From: Thermococcus sp.
GTDB lineage: Archaea; Methanobacteriota_B; Thermococci; Thermococcales; Thermococcaceae
DNA length: 46,777 nucleotides
NCBI RefSeq assembly: GCF_015523185.1
Contig: NZ_WAKV01000029.1
Location: 1 to 46,777 of the forward strand
Direction of reading: 5' to 3'
The position numbers were made by a program, and so were the translations under genes. The notes below the pieces were generated by a model that was given only the letters and a program-made list of their open reading frames with translations, searched no databases and had not been told where the DNA came from. Shown here one piece after another: positions 1-8,511 of this stretch (the first letter of the stretch is position 1; each line of letters starts with the position of its first letter).

Positions 1-29
1 TATGTTTATGTTCATCGGAGGTGATTGGG

Positions 30-1133
30 TTGAGATACGTTAAGTTGCCGAAAGAACACACCTACGAGTTCCTTGAGAGGCTCAAGGAGTGGGGCAAGCT
101 CTATGCCCCGGTAAGGATTTCAGAAAAGTTCTACGACTTCAGGGAGGTCGATGATGTCAGGAAGGTCGAGTTCCACTACACGAGGACGATAATGCCACCG
201 AAGAAGTTCTTCTTCAAGCCGAGGGAGAAGCTCTTCGAGTTCGACCTGGGGAAGCCGGAGTACAGGGAAACCATAGAAGACGTTGAACCCTTCGTGATCT
301 TCGGCGTCCACGCCTGCGACATCTTCGGGCTTAAGATACTCGACACAGTTTATCTCGATGAGCTTCCCGACAAGTATTACAGGGTTCGCAGGGAGAAGGG
401 AATCATAATCGGGATAAGTTGCATGCCAGATGAGTACTGCTTCTGCAACCTAAGGGAGACCGATTTTGCCGACGACGGCTTCGACCTCTTCCTCCACGAG
501 CTCCCCGACGGCTGGCTGGTCAGGGTTGGAACCCCCACAGGTCACAGAATAGTTGACAAGAACATCGAGCTCTTTGAAGAGGTCACCACCGAGGACATCT
601 GCGCCTTCAGGGAGTTCGAGAGGAAGAGAAGCGAGGCCTTCAGGTACCACGAGGACTGGAGTGACCTGAGGTATCTCCTTGAGCTCGAAATGGAGCACCC
701 CATGTGGGATGAGGAGAGCGAGAAATGCCTGGCATGTGGAATATGCAATACCACTTGCCCCACCTGTCGCTGTTATGAGGTGCAGGACATCGTAAACCTC
801 GACGGCGTTACAGGCTATAGGGAACGGCGCTGGGACTCCTGCCAGTTCAGAAGTCACGGTTTAGTTGCCGGCGGTCACAACTTTAGACCAACCAAAAAGG
901 ACCGCTTTAGAAACCGCTACCTTTGCAAGAACTCCTACAACGAAAAGCTCGGTCTAAGCTTCTGTGTCGGCTGTGGCCGCTGTACGGCATTCTGTCCAGC
1001 AGGGATTAGCTTTGTGAGGAATCTGCGTGTCATTCTCGGCCTTGAGGAGCGCTCCTGTCCGACAAAGATAGCCGAGGAGATTCCGAAGAAAGGTTTTGCC
1101 TATGCAGAAAACATCAGGGGTGAGGACGTATGA
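30..1133 (+). CDS. hydB: Sulfhydrogenase beta subunit (HydB), 4Fe-4S electron transfer protein
   Basis: Iron-sulfur subunit of the heterotetrameric cytosolic NiFe sulfhydrogenase, passing electrons between the flavin subunit and the small subunit; in Pyrococcus it is also linked to sulfur or polysulfide reduction. The 367-residue protein closely follows P. furiosus HydB as I remember it. It carries two ferredoxin-like clusters, CxxCxxCxxxC at residues 233-243 ([11 protein letters not shown]) and 312-322 ([11 protein letters not shown]), plus an upstream Cys-rich CMPDEYCFC at 131-139. I chose TTG at 30 because GGAGGTGAT at 17-25 lies just before it and the protein then begins MRYVKLPKE, as in the relative. 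A GTG at 21 in the same frame lies inside that ribosome binding site. It is the first gene of hydBGDA and overlaps hydG by 4 nt. Confidence 0.95.
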   Translation: MRYVKLPKEHTYEFLERLKEWGKLYAPVRISEKFYDFREVDDVRKVEFHYTRTIMPPKKFFFKPREKLFEFDLGKPEYRETIEDVEPFVIFGVHACDIFGLKILDTVYLDELPDKYYRVRREKGIIIGISCMPDEYCFCNLRETDFADDGFDLFLHELPDGWLVRVGTPTGHRIVDKNIELFEEVTTEDICAFREFERKRSEAFRYHEDWSDLRYLLELEMEHPMWDEESEKCLACGICNTTCPTCRCYEVQDIVNLDGVTGYRERRWDSCQFRSHGLVAGGHNFRPTKKDRFRNRYLCKNSYNEKLGLSFCVGCGRCTAFCPAGISFVRNLRVILGLEERSCPTKIAEEIPKKGFAYAENIRGEDV

Positions 1134-2014
1134 GCGAGGTCGTGCCCAAGGATATTATGATGCCCGACGATAACCCCTACGCCCTCCACAGAGCTAAGGT
1201 TTTGAAAGTTTACAAACTCACGGAAAAGGAAAAGCTCTTCCTGTTCCGCTTTGAGGACCCGAAGATAGCCGAGAAGTGGGTCTTCAGGCCGGGCCAGTTC
1301 GTCCAGCTGACCATTCCCGGCGTTGGGGAGGTGCCAATAAGCATCTGCTCCTCGCCGATGAGAAGGGGATTCTTTGAGCTGTGCATCAGAAAAGCGGGAA
1401 GGGTGACAACTGTCGTCCACAGGCTTAAGCCCGGAGATACGGTTTTAGTTCGCGGCCCCTACGGCAACGGCTTCCCTGTGGACGAATGGGAGGGTATGGA
1501 CCTGCTACTTATCGCCGCGGGCCTCGGAACGGCTCCACTGAGGAGCGTTTTCCTTTACGCGATGGATAACCGCTGGAAGTACGGCAACATAACATTCATC
1601 AACACCGCCCGCTACGGTAAGGACCTGCTCTTTTACAAGGAGCTTGAGGCAATGAAGGACTTGGCGGAAGCTGAGAACGTCAAAATAATCCAGAGCGTAA
1701 CCAGAGACCCAGACTGGCCCGGGAGACACGGCAGGCCCCAGAAGTTTATCCCCGAGGCAAACACCGACCCGAAGAAGACGGCCATAGCCATCTGCGGTCC
1801 CCCGAGGATGTATAAGTCAGTCTTTGAAGCCCTCATAGAATACGGCTACCGGCCGGAGAACATCTACGTAACACTAGAGAGGAAGATGAAGTGTGGAATC
1901 GGAAAATGTGGCCACTGCGTTGCCGGAACGAGCACGAGCTGGAAGTACGTCTGCAAAGACGGGCCCGTCTTCGGCTACTTCGATATAGTTTCAACGCCCG
2001 GCCTGCTCGACTGA
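1130..2014 (+). CDS. hydG: Sulfhydrogenase gamma subunit (HydG), FAD/NAD(P)H oxidoreductase
   Basis: Flavin subunit that exchanges electrons with NADP(H). The 294-residue protein is of the ferredoxin-NADP reductase/dihydroorotate dehydrogenase electron transfer type. The FAD-binding barrel covers about residues 20-118, with the R-G-P-Y-G-N-G stretch at 108-114. The nucleotide-binding domain follows, with [11 protein letters not shown] (129-139) and CGPPRMYKS (222-230). A C-terminal [2Fe-2S] motif has Cys 255, 260, 263 and 275 (CGIGKCGHC). The ATG overlaps the hydB stop by 4 nt and the next gene starts 10 nt after its stop, so the subunits are translationally coupled. Confidence 0.95.
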   Translation: MSEVVPKDIMMPDDNPYALHRAKVLKVYKLTEKEKLFLFRFEDPKIAEKWVFRPGQFVQLTIPGVGEVPISICSSPMRRGFFELCIRKAGRVTTVVHRLKPGDTVLVRGPYGNGFPVDEWEGMDLLLIAAGLGTAPLRSVFLYAMDNRWKYGNITFINTARYGKDLLFYKELEAMKDLAEAENVKIIQSVTRDPDWPGRHGRPQKFIPEANTDPKKTAIAICGPPRMYKSVFEALIEYGYRPENIYVTLERKMKCGIGKCGHCVAGTSTSWKYVCKDGPVFGYFDIVSTPGLLD

Positions 2015-2024
2015 GGTGGTGGTT

Positions 2025-2819
2025 ATGGAAGAGAAAAAAATCCGCATTGGGTTTTACGCTTTAACCTCATGTTACGGCTGTCAGCTCCAGTTGGCTATGA
2101 TGGATGAGCTCCTACAACTTATTCCAAACGCCGAAATCGTCTGCTGGTACATGCTTGACAGAAACAGCGTCGAGGATGAGCCAGTTGACATAGCCTTCAT
2201 CGAGGGAAGCGTCTCAACGGAGGAAGAGGTTGAGCTGGTGAAAAAAATCAGGGAGAACGCTAAAATAGTGGTGGCCGTCGGTTCCTGTGCAGTCCAGGGC
2301 GGTGTTCAGAGCTGGGAAAAGGATAAACCCCTTGAGGAGCTCTGGAAGACGGTTTACGGCGATGCCAAGGTCAAGTTCCAGCCCAAAATGGCCGAGCCGG
2401 TCTCGAAATACATCAAGGTAGATTACAACATCTACGGCTGTCCACCAGAGAAGAGGGACTTCCTCTACGCCCTCGGGACATTCCTGATAGGTTCCTGGCC
2501 GGAGGACATAGACTACCCAGTCTGCCTTGAGTGCAGGCTGAACGGAAATCCGTGCGTGCTCCTAGAGAAGGGTGAGCCCTGCCTCGGCCCGATAACAAGG
2601 GCCGGGTGTAACGCCCGCTGTCCTGCTTACGGTATAGCGTGCATCGGTTGCAGGGGCGCGATAGGCTACGACGTTGCCTGGTTCGACTCGCTTGCGAGAG
2701 TCTTCAGGGAGAAGGGCCTGACCAAGGAAGAAATCCTGGAGAGAATGAAGATTTTCAACGCCCACAATCCAAAGGTCGAGGAAATGGTTAACAAGATATT
2801 CGAGGGGGTGAAAGAATGA
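2025..2819 (+). CDS. hydD: Sulfhydrogenase delta subunit (HydD), NiFe hydrogenase small subunit
   Basis: Small subunit of the NiFe hydrogenase, carrying the Fe-S clusters next to the active site. The proximal cluster motif is at residues 15-20 (SCYGCQ) and later Cys groups follow ([43 protein letters not shown]). It is 264 residues long from ATG 2025, which has GAGGTGGT about 4 nt upstream; a GTG at 2016 is in frame but overlaps that binding site. It has no Tat signal, consistent with a cytosolic enzyme. It overlaps hydA by 4 nt. Confidence 0.94.
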   Translation: MEEKKIRIGFYALTSCYGCQLQLAMMDELLQLIPNAEIVCWYMLDRNSVEDEPVDIAFIEGSVSTEEEVELVKKIRENAKIVVAVGSCAVQGGVQSWEKDKPLEELWKTVYGDAKVKFQPKMAEPVSKYIKVDYNIYGCPPEKRDFLYALGTFLIGSWPEDIDYPVCLECRLNGNPCVLLEKGEPCLGPITRAGCNARCPAYGIACIGCRGAIGYDVAWFDSLARVFREKGLTKEEILERMKIFNAHNPKVEEMVNKIFEGVKE

Positions 2820-4108
2820 GCATGAAAAATCTCTACCTCCCAATCACCGTTGACCACATAGCGAGAGTGGAAGGCAAAGGCGGGGTTGAGATACTGATTG
2901 GAGAGGACGGCGTCAAGGAAGTCAAGCTCAACATCATCGAGGGGCCAAGGTTTTTCGAGGCAATAACCATAGGCAAAAAACTTGAGGAGGCCCTGGCGGT
3001 TTATCCAAGGATATGCTCCTTCTGTTCCGCCGCCCACAAGCTGACTGCGGTCGAAGCGGCCGAGAAAGCGGTAGGATTTACTCCACACGAGGAGATTCAG
3101 GCCTTAAGGGAAGTTCTTTACATAGGCGATATGATAGAGAGTCACGCGCTTCACCTCTACCTCCTCGTTCTGCCCGACTACCTCGGCTACTCCGGGCCAC
3201 TTCACATGGTTGAGGAATACAAGAAGGAGATAAGCATAGCTTTAGAGCTTAAAAATCTTGGAAGCTGGATTATGGACGTTCTTGGCTCAAGGGCAATCCA
3301 CCAGGAGAACGTCATCCTAGGTGGCTTTGGAAAGCTTCCCGACAAAAGCATTCTTGAGAAAATGAAGGAGCGCCTGAAGGAAGCTTTACCTAAAGCGGAA
3401 TACACCTTCGAGCTGTTCGCGAATCTTAAGCAGTACGAGGAAGTTGAGGGGCCGATAACCCACTTGGCGGTAAAACCGAGGGACAACGCTTACGGAATCT
3501 ACGGCGACTATATAAAGGCTAGCGACGGCAACGAGTTCCCGAGTGAAGAGTATAGGGAGCACATAAAGGAGTTCGTTGTTGAACACAGCTTTGCGAAACA
3601 CTCTCACTACCACGAAAAGCCCTTCATGGTTGGAGCCATATCGCGCGTCGTCAATAACTCGAGTCTCCTCTACGGGAAAGCTAAGGAACTTTACGAGGGC
3701 CACAGAGACCTGCTCCGCCCAACGAATCCCTTCGCTAATAACCTCGCCCAGGCGCTGGAGCTGGTGTACTTCATCGAGCGCGGAATCGACCTCATTGATA
3801 ATGCCCTCGCCAAATGGCCCTTCAGAGCCAAAGACGAGGTAAGGATTAGGGACGGCTTTGGCGTCTCTACCACGGAAGCACCGCGTGGAATACTCGTCTA
3901 CGCTCTCAAAGTTGAGAACGGAAGGATTTCCTACGCGGACATCATAACACCAACAGCCTTCAACCTAGCGATGATGGAGGAGCATGTCAGAATGATGGCC
4001 GAGAAGCACTACAACGACGACCCAGAGAGGCTGAAGCTTTTGGCTGAGATGGTCGTAAGGGCCTATGACCCGTGCATCTCCTGTTCGGTGCACGTTGCAA
4101 AGCTCTGA
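2816..4108 (+). CDS. hydA: Sulfhydrogenase alpha subunit (HydA), NiFe hydrogenase large subunit
   Basis: Catalytic subunit that reversibly oxidises H2. The four NiFe ligands are visible: RICSFC (Cys67, Cys70) near the N-terminus and DPCISC (Cys420, Cys423) near the C-terminus. The C-terminal motif DPCxxCxxH ends at His426 and is followed by the tail VAKL, which a maturation endopeptidase should remove, as in P. furiosus where the tail is VVRL. The protein is 430 residues from ATG 2816 (GGGGGTG 5 nt upstream). ATG 2822 would give the 428-residue length of the Pyrococcus protein, so the exact start is uncertain by two codons. It is the last gene of the operon; an oligo-T terminator follows. Confidence 0.95.
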   Translation: MSMKNLYLPITVDHIARVEGKGGVEILIGEDGVKEVKLNIIEGPRFFEAITIGKKLEEALAVYPRICSFCSAAHKLTAVEAAEKAVGFTPHEEIQALREVLYIGDMIESHALHLYLLVLPDYLGYSGPLHMVEEYKKEISIALELKNLGSWIMDVLGSRAIHQENVILGGFGKLPDKSILEKMKERLKEALPKAEYTFELFANLKQYEEVEGPITHLAVKPRDNAYGIYGDYIKASDGNEFPSEEYREHIKEFVVEHSFAKHSHYHEKPFMVGAISRVVNNSSLLYGKAKELYEGHRDLLRPTNPFANNLAQALELVYFIERGIDLIDNALAKWPFRAKDEVRIRDGFGVSTTEAPRGILVYALKVENGRISYADIITPTAFNLAMMEEHVRMMAEKHYNDDPERLKLLAEMVVRAYDPCISCSVHVAKL

Positions 4109-4117
4109 CCTCTCAAC

Positions 4118-4125
4118 TTTTTTTT
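4118..4125 (+). terminator. Oligo-T transcription terminator of the hyd operon
   Basis: Eight consecutive T residues begin 9 nt after the hydA stop. Thermococcal RNA polymerase terminates at such T-runs on the non-template strand without needing a hairpin. Confidence 0.6.
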
Positions 4126-4150
4126 AAGGTCTTTAAATTAACTAAAATCA

Positions 4151-4344
4151 GTCGTCGTTCCCGATGGTTATGAGGAAACCTTCAAAAAAGAGGTCGAGGA
4201 GATGGCCAAATACCTGCGAAACAGGGAGGGGCTAAAGAAAAAATGGAAAAGCTCTTTGGAATCATCAAGACCGAAAAAACGTGGAAGGAACTGAAGGGGG
4301 AGATTTATAAAGGGCGTTTTGCTCGATACCTAGATTCTCCTTGA
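4151..4344 (+). pseudogene. Decayed VapB-like antitoxin
   Basis: Remnant of a small antitoxin gene. From 4151 the frame reads VVVPDGYEETFKKEVEEMAK, continuing for about 17 more codons. A shift at the A-rich stretch near 4235-4243 then moves to the frame beginning ATG 4243 (MEKLFGIIKTEKTWKELKG) and ending at TGA 4342. No ATG, GTG or TTG is left in frame before VVVPDG; the nearest upstream codon in frame is a TAA. The charged helical sequence, the EKTWKELKGEIY-type end and the overlap with the PIN-domain remnant downstream are typical of thermococcal VapB genes. The family call rests on that context and layout. Confidence 0.65.
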
Positions 4345-4737
4345 GCACTTCATGGGAAATTCCAAAGCCAAGGACATCATCCTGCGTTTAATGGACTCAG
4401 ATGTAGTTCTCTTCATTAATTCAATAGTCTTCAGTGAGGTCGTTTATCTGCTTCTCGGCTTCTATCCCGGTGATCTCTGAGAAGCCTGAAGGGAAAGCCT
4501 GAAAAGCTACCTGAAGAGCTTGACCTTGTTTTTGAAGCCCTTGAAGAATACGCCTTTGTGGAGCTCGGTGAGAAAACTTCTCTGATAGCCAGAGACCTCA
4601 TTAGGAAATACGCCATGCTCCCGAAAGACGCCTTAATCCTGGCGACCTGCATGGAGCACGACTTTTCCCTGGCGACGCTCGATGATGATTTTAAAATCCC
4701 GGTGAAAGAAGAGGGAATCCAGTTGTTAGGCGTATGA
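4307..4737 (+). pseudogene. Decayed VapC-like PIN-domain toxin ribonuclease
   Basis: PIN-domain toxin broken in three places. The expected start is ATA (4307-4309), giving (M)KGVLLDT. An in-frame TAG at 4331-4333 follows the catalytic-Asp segment LLDT. The frame then runs ILLEHFMGNSKAKD to SEVVYLLLGFYPGDL and hits TGA at 4478. A shift near 4466-4480 restores the rest in another frame: SLKGKPEKLPEELDLV, then YAMLPKDALILATCMEHDF and LATLDDDF, ending at TGA 4735. PDALILATC and TLDxDF are hallmark PIN motifs. The antitoxin remnant overlaps its 5' end in the usual vapBC order. The toxin should be inactive. Confidence 0.8.
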
Positions 4738-4757
4738 ACAAAAAACAAAAAAGAATA

Positions 4758-5498
4758 TCATCCAGTCATTCTCTCGCAGGGGAAGTAAACCTTGCCAACG
4801 AAGCCATCTCCTGTGGGCCCAACGATGTAAACGTCCCCTATTGAGTACCTGTAAACGATAGCCATGTCCCCGCTCTTGGATTTACAGACGTTGGGCAGAA
4901 CATACGTTCCGTTTATAAACTCAACCTGGGGAGCGTTGGCAATCTGCATGGGCTCGCGCAACTTCACTGTAACGTTGAACATCTCGTTCCACAGGGCTAT
5001 CTTTTTCACGGACCAGCTAAGGGGTCTCACAATGTAGTTGGTTCCGTTCTTCTCGACCTCGTAGTTGACCGTCATATCAACGGTTCTGTTGGGGACTCCT
5101 GAGACCCTAATATTCAGAAGAACGATAGAGCCGTTGTTGAGGAACGCCGTCAGTGAAAGGGGCTCGCGGGACTCGTTGTACTCATAAGCTGGAATCATGT
5201 ATGTGGGAACCATGTATACATCATTTGAGAGCCTGAAAGTCGAGACGTTGTAAACGGTCTCACCGACCTTTATGAATATCACTGGATACGAGTAGTGAAC
5301 AATTAGGTGACGGTAGCCTATGAAATCTGCTGTGACGTTAACCGTTACGGCCGTTATGTTGATGGGGACTTTAAACGGAACCTCCGTAACGTTGAGGGAA
5401 AAGCTCTGAGAAGTCGATGAGTTTCTTCCAGCCTGCCCGAGGCACCCGGCTGAGAAAACAGCCAGGAGAAGAACAAGGGAAGCAATCTTCTTTACCAT
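4758..5498 (-). CDS. Predicted secreted lipoprotein of unknown function
   Basis: A 246-residue exported protein. The N-terminus MVKKIASLVLLLAVFSAGCLG is a signal peptide ending in a lipobox-like SAGC, so the mature protein is probably lipid-anchored at Cys19. The rest is rich in Val, Asn, Thr and Tyr with many NxS/T sequons (possible N-glycosylation), suggesting an extracellular beta-sandwich protein. Two Cys pairs late in the protein (VCKS, PCER) could form disulfides. ATG 5498 is preferred over in-frame starts 11 codons upstream because it opens the signal peptide directly and follows GAGGGATG. I do not recognise a family. It is transcribed divergently from the hydrogenase protease gene. 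Confidence 0.8.
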   Translation of the reverse strand: MVKKIASLVLLLAVFSAGCLGQAGRNSSTSQSFSLNVTEVPFKVPINITAVTVNVTADFIGYRHLIVHYSYPVIFIKVGETVYNVSTFRLSNDVYMVPTYMIPAYEYNESREPLSLTAFLNNGSIVLLNIRVSGVPNRTVDMTVNYEVEKNGTNYIVRPLSWSVKKIALWNEMFNVTVKLREPMQIANAPQVEFINGTYVLPNVCKSKSGDMAIVYRYSIGDVYIVGPTGDGFVGKVYFPCERMTG

Positions 5499-5550
5499 AG
5501 GAACATCCCTCACAAATTTCTTTAATATCATTATAACGACTATCAGTTGT

Positions 5551-5560
5551 ATTTATAAGG
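5551..5560. promoter_or_regulatory. Shared near-palindromic TATA region between lipoprotein and protease genes
   Basis: ATTTATAAGG contains TTATAA and can be read as a TATA box on both strands. On the + strand it would place transcription start near 5580, before the protease ATG at 5612. On the - strand it would start near 5528, before the lipoprotein ATG at 5498. Assignment is by spacing only. Confidence 0.4.
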
Positions 5561-5611
5561 GTTTTGATAAAACTTCATAAACATCGGGGGGGAACCCAGT
5601 TGGGGAGATGT

Positions 5612-6097
5612 ATGAGGACACTGGTTCTCGCCCTCGGAAACGAACTCATGAGGGACGATGGAGTTGGACTTAAAGTTGGCAGGGTTCTCAAGGAGAGGGG
5701 CTACAACGTTCTCGAAGCCGGAACCGACGTCTTCCTCTTGGCCAACCACTACAAAGGAGAGGACAGGATTGTGATAGTTGATGCAATACTCAGCGATAAG
5801 CTTGAAGCGGGTGAAATAGTTCATCTGAGGGGGGAGGAAGTTTTTGAAAAACTAAAGGCGGAGATAAGGAGTGCTCACTTCATGGGGGCTATCGAGGGGT
5901 TAAGGCTTTTGATGGAGCTCGATGAGCGCTTAAAAAGGGCCGAGATACACTTCGTAGGCATCGTGGCAAAGGAGATAGACCTCGGCATGGAGCTTAGCGA
6001 TGAAGTCAAGGATGCCGTTCCGAGGGTCGTTGAGCTTATCGAACGCCTTTTTAGGGACAGTAAACTCCCAAAAAGAACATCCTTAAATACAATGTGA
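5612..6097 (+). CDS. Hydrogenase maturation protease (HycI/HybD family)
   Basis: Endopeptidase of 161 residues that trims the C-terminus of a NiFe hydrogenase large subunit after nickel insertion. It starts LVLALGNELMRDDGVG, the family's GNxLxxDDGxG signature. Likely nickel-sensing ligands are Asp16, Asp57 in VIVDA and His89 in RSAHF, matching the Glu16/Asp62/His93 triad of HybD in position. ATG 5612 has GGGGAGAT just upstream; longer in-frame extensions lack family resemblance. The nearest substrate is HydA, whose DPCxxCxxH-VAKL tail fits, though it could also serve membrane-bound hydrogenases elsewhere. A decayed toxin-antitoxin pair and a divergent lipoprotein gene lie between it and the hyd operon. 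Confidence 0.88.
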   Translation: MRTLVLALGNELMRDDGVGLKVGRVLKERGYNVLEAGTDVFLLANHYKGEDRIVIVDAILSDKLEAGEIVHLRGEEVFEKLKAEIRSAHFMGAIEGLRLLMELDERLKRAEIHFVGIVAKEIDLGMELSDEVKDAVPRVVELIERLFRDSKLPKRTSLNTM

Positions 6098-6121
6098 ACA
6101 TTAGGTAAATGAGTGATGTTT

Positions 6122-7108
6122 ATGGAGGCATATAAGTGCGAACGCTGTGGGGCGCCCCTTGAGGTGACCCCCGAGACAATCGTTGCCGTCTGTCCCTACT
6201 GTGGTTTTCCGAACCACATCACCGGAAACCTCAGGACGGAGGACATGTTCATCGTTCCATCAATGAACAAAAACCAGATAGCGGAAGCGTTCTGGCGAAC
6301 CGTTGAGAGGGACTTTGACCTTAGGCGGATTAAGGACTCCATCCAAATAGTGGAAATCGAAGGCCACTACGCTCCCTACTGGGTTGGGGACGTTCACGTC
6401 GAGGGAGACGTTGAGTATACGGTTCTTGAGGAGGAGTGCCACACCTACACCGACAGCGAGGGAAAAACCGAGACTAGATGCCACACCGTCGAGAGGCACT
6501 ATCACGACCACGTTGATGAGACGCTTCACCTGATAGGACCCGCCAGGAGACAGGTGGCGAGCTTCGGCGTTGACGACATCATAAAACACTACTCCAAGAC
6601 AAATCCCGAGGAGAAGCGCCTGCTCGACCTCGACGAGGGCCAGTGGGAGAGGCTCAAGCTTGAGATACTCAACACCGAGATGGACGAGGAGCAGGCGAAG
6701 CTGATGATGAGGGAAGACGCGATAGACGTCATAAGGAACCGCTATTCCGCGAAGGCTGACAGGATAGACCTCTTCGATGTAAAGGCAGGGGAACCTAATT
6801 ACACGCGCCTCGTGCTCCTGCCGATGTGGACCGTCTATTACAAGTTTGAGAACTCGATATACCATTCGGTCTTCTCGGGCTGGGACGGAAAGAGGGTGGC
6901 ATCAACCGAACCCATGTCCACCCTGAGGAGGGCCGAGTACCTCGGCGGTGTAGTGCTTGGGCTTCTCATTGGGGCCTTTGGAGTTGCCTACGGGGCGGGA
7001 GTAAACGACCTGGGCATAGGGGCTTTCTCCCTTGGAATAGGCTCAGTTCTGAGCGGTTACTTCGGTTTTAAAGTCCTCGAAGGCCAGCGCGTCGAGAGGG
7101 GTGGTTGA
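6122..7108 (+). CDS. Zinc-ribbon membrane protein, first gene of the SPFH cassette
   Basis: A 328-residue protein of unknown function. An N-terminal zinc ribbon has Cys6/Cys9 (CERC) and Cys24/Cys27 (CPYC). The central region has an acidic, Cys- and His-rich stretch (EECHTY, then RCHTVERHYHDH). Near the C-terminus two Gly-rich hydrophobic segments (about residues 275-320) should span the membrane. The start is ATG 6122 after GAGTGATG; ATG 6116 and GTG 6113 are in frame but overlap that site. TTAAATA at 6083-6089 may be the TATA box. It shares its architecture with the next gene, suggesting an ancient duplication, and the two reading frames are almost contiguous. Confidence 0.85.
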   Translation: MEAYKCERCGAPLEVTPETIVAVCPYCGFPNHITGNLRTEDMFIVPSMNKNQIAEAFWRTVERDFDLRRIKDSIQIVEIEGHYAPYWVGDVHVEGDVEYTVLEEECHTYTDSEGKTETRCHTVERHYHDHVDETLHLIGPARRQVASFGVDDIIKHYSKTNPEEKRLLDLDEGQWERLKLEILNTEMDEEQAKLMMREDAIDVIRNRYSAKADRIDLFDVKAGEPNYTRLVLLPMWTVYYKFENSIYHSVFSGWDGKRVASTEPMSTLRRAEYLGGVVLGLLIGAFGVAYGAGVNDLGIGAFSLGIGSVLSGYFGFKVLEGQRVERGG

Positions 7109-7109
7109 A

Positions 7110-8006
7110 GTGGAGGTCACCTGTCCCACCTGCTCGGCCAAGTTCAAAGTTCCCGATACCGTTGAGGTGGCAACCTGTCCCTACTGCGGAACGACGTTTC
7201 ACGTTCATACCAAAAAGACTGGTGAACACTTCTTCTTCCCGCCGATGAAAAAAGACGCAGGCGGAGTTCTCCTCAAGTTCCTCTCAAGGCAGTACGGTGC
7301 TCCGGCGGACATAACGGGGGCGAGGATAACCAAAAAGGAACTTCACTGGGTTCCGGTTTACTTCTTCTACCTCCATGGGAGGAGCAGAAGATGGGAGAGC
7401 GTTGAGGAAGTCCAGTTCATGGGAATTCCGGCGGGTTCTCCCTTCGAGAGCCTCCTTCAAGGTTATCCCTTCCCGATTAGGGGGAAGGTCTTCTTCAACG
7501 AGGACATCGTGAAGAAAGGCCACTACTACGAGCCCGAGGTGTCGAGAGAAGAGGCGGAGGAGCTGGCGAGGGTGGCTTTGATAAACGCCCTGAAGGGAGA
7601 GGGAAGTCAGGAGGACAAGCATATAAGCGAGGAGGAACTTGAGCTCGAGGTTCGCTACCTCGGTTTAGTTCATTACCCCCTTTGGGAGCTTCGCTACGAG
7701 TACGGAGATAAAGAATACTGGGGCTACGTTGACGGAACCGATGGGAGGGTCATCTCCGCGGAGTACCCGCTGGAGAGCGGGGCCAGGAAGAAGGCAACCG
7801 CCCTAGCGATGGGCGTCGTTGGAGCGGGGGCGGTTCTGGGTGTAATAGCCTCAGCTATGTTTGGAACGCCATGGGGAATTCTTGGGGGAGTTATCCCGGG
7901 CATTGCCGGGGCCTGGGGGATAGGCTCAAAGGGTGCCGTGAAGAAGAGGATAGTAAGCGGTGTCATGAAGGGTCGCTCCGGAAACCTTTACTTCCAGCCG
8001 ATTTGA
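7110..8006 (+). CDS. Zinc-ribbon membrane protein, second gene of the SPFH cassette
   Basis: A 298-residue relative of the preceding protein. The N-terminal zinc ribbon has Cys5/Cys8 (CPTC) and Cys23/Cys26 (CPYC), and the middle is soluble. Near the C-terminus lies a Gly/Ala-rich double hydrophobic hairpin (ALAMGVVGAGAVLGVIAS, then WGILGGVIPGIAGAWGIG). I chose GTG 7110, one base after the upstream stop, because GGGGTGG at 7097-7103 is correctly spaced; GTG 7101 in the same frame is too close to a binding site. The gene is 8 nt from the next one. Function unknown; the topology suggests a cytosolic zinc-ribbon and sensor part anchored to the membrane. Confidence 0.83.
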   Translation: MEVTCPTCSAKFKVPDTVEVATCPYCGTTFHVHTKKTGEHFFFPPMKKDAGGVLLKFLSRQYGAPADITGARITKKELHWVPVYFFYLHGRSRRWESVEEVQFMGIPAGSPFESLLQGYPFPIRGKVFFNEDIVKKGHYYEPEVSREEAEELARVALINALKGEGSQEDKHISEEELELEVRYLGLVHYPLWELRYEYGDKEYWGYVDGTDGRVISAEYPLESGARKKATALAMGVVGAGAVLGVIASAMFGTPWGILGGVIPGIAGAWGIGSKGAVKKRIVSGVMKGRSGNLYFQPI

Positions 8007-8015
8007 GGTGATAAC

Positions 8016-8510
8016 ATGGGGAAGGAAACCTCGATTGTTGAAAAGCTTGAGCTCGTGATTCCCGGTTTCCACGGATACAAGAAGAAGGAACTTTTGAGGG
8101 AGGACGACAGGCTAATCAGGGGCAAGGTCGCGGAGATACTCAGCCAGGCCAAGAGGGAAATGGAGAGGGCACTTCAAAGGTGCGCGATGGTAAACTGCCA
8201 GCAACTTATGGCCATTGAGAACCTCAGGAAGAAGCTTATGATGCTTGAGAGCAGGGTCAGACATGCGGAGGCCGGCTACCGCGGTTACTTCGACAGGATT
8301 AAGTTCAGGGAGGAGGAGATAAAGAGGCTCATAGAGTACGACGCCAAGATGATTGAGCTGGCTGAGGGGATACTCAACGAGGCTAAGAACCTGAACGCGC
8401 AGGTTGCAAACCCCCAGTCCATTGGAATAGCTGTGCTAAACCTCGACGACAAGCTCGTTAACTTCGAAGAGGTTTTGAGCCAGAGGATGAGCTTCGCGGT
8501 GGGTGAGTAA
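8016..8510 (+). CDS. Coiled-coil protein of the SPFH cassette
   Basis: A soluble, highly charged, mostly helical protein of 164 residues with long heptad-like stretches (for example ENLRKKLMMLESRVRHAEAG). The N-terminal segment (PGFHGYKKKELLREDDRLIR) is less helical. It has no signal or membrane segment. ATG 8016 follows a perfect GAGGTGAT, and the stop lies 1 nt before the SPFH gene start. The layout is reminiscent of PspA/ESCRT-like or scaffold partners of SPFH proteins, but sequence identity to those families is not evident by eye. Confidence 0.83.
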   Translation: MGKETSIVEKLELVIPGFHGYKKKELLREDDRLIRGKVAEILSQAKREMERALQRCAMVNCQQLMAIENLRKKLMMLESRVRHAEAGYRGYFDRIKFREEEIKRLIEYDAKMIELAEGILNEAKNLNAQVANPQSIGIAVLNLDDKLVNFEEVLSQRMSFAVGE

Positions 8511-8511
8511 T

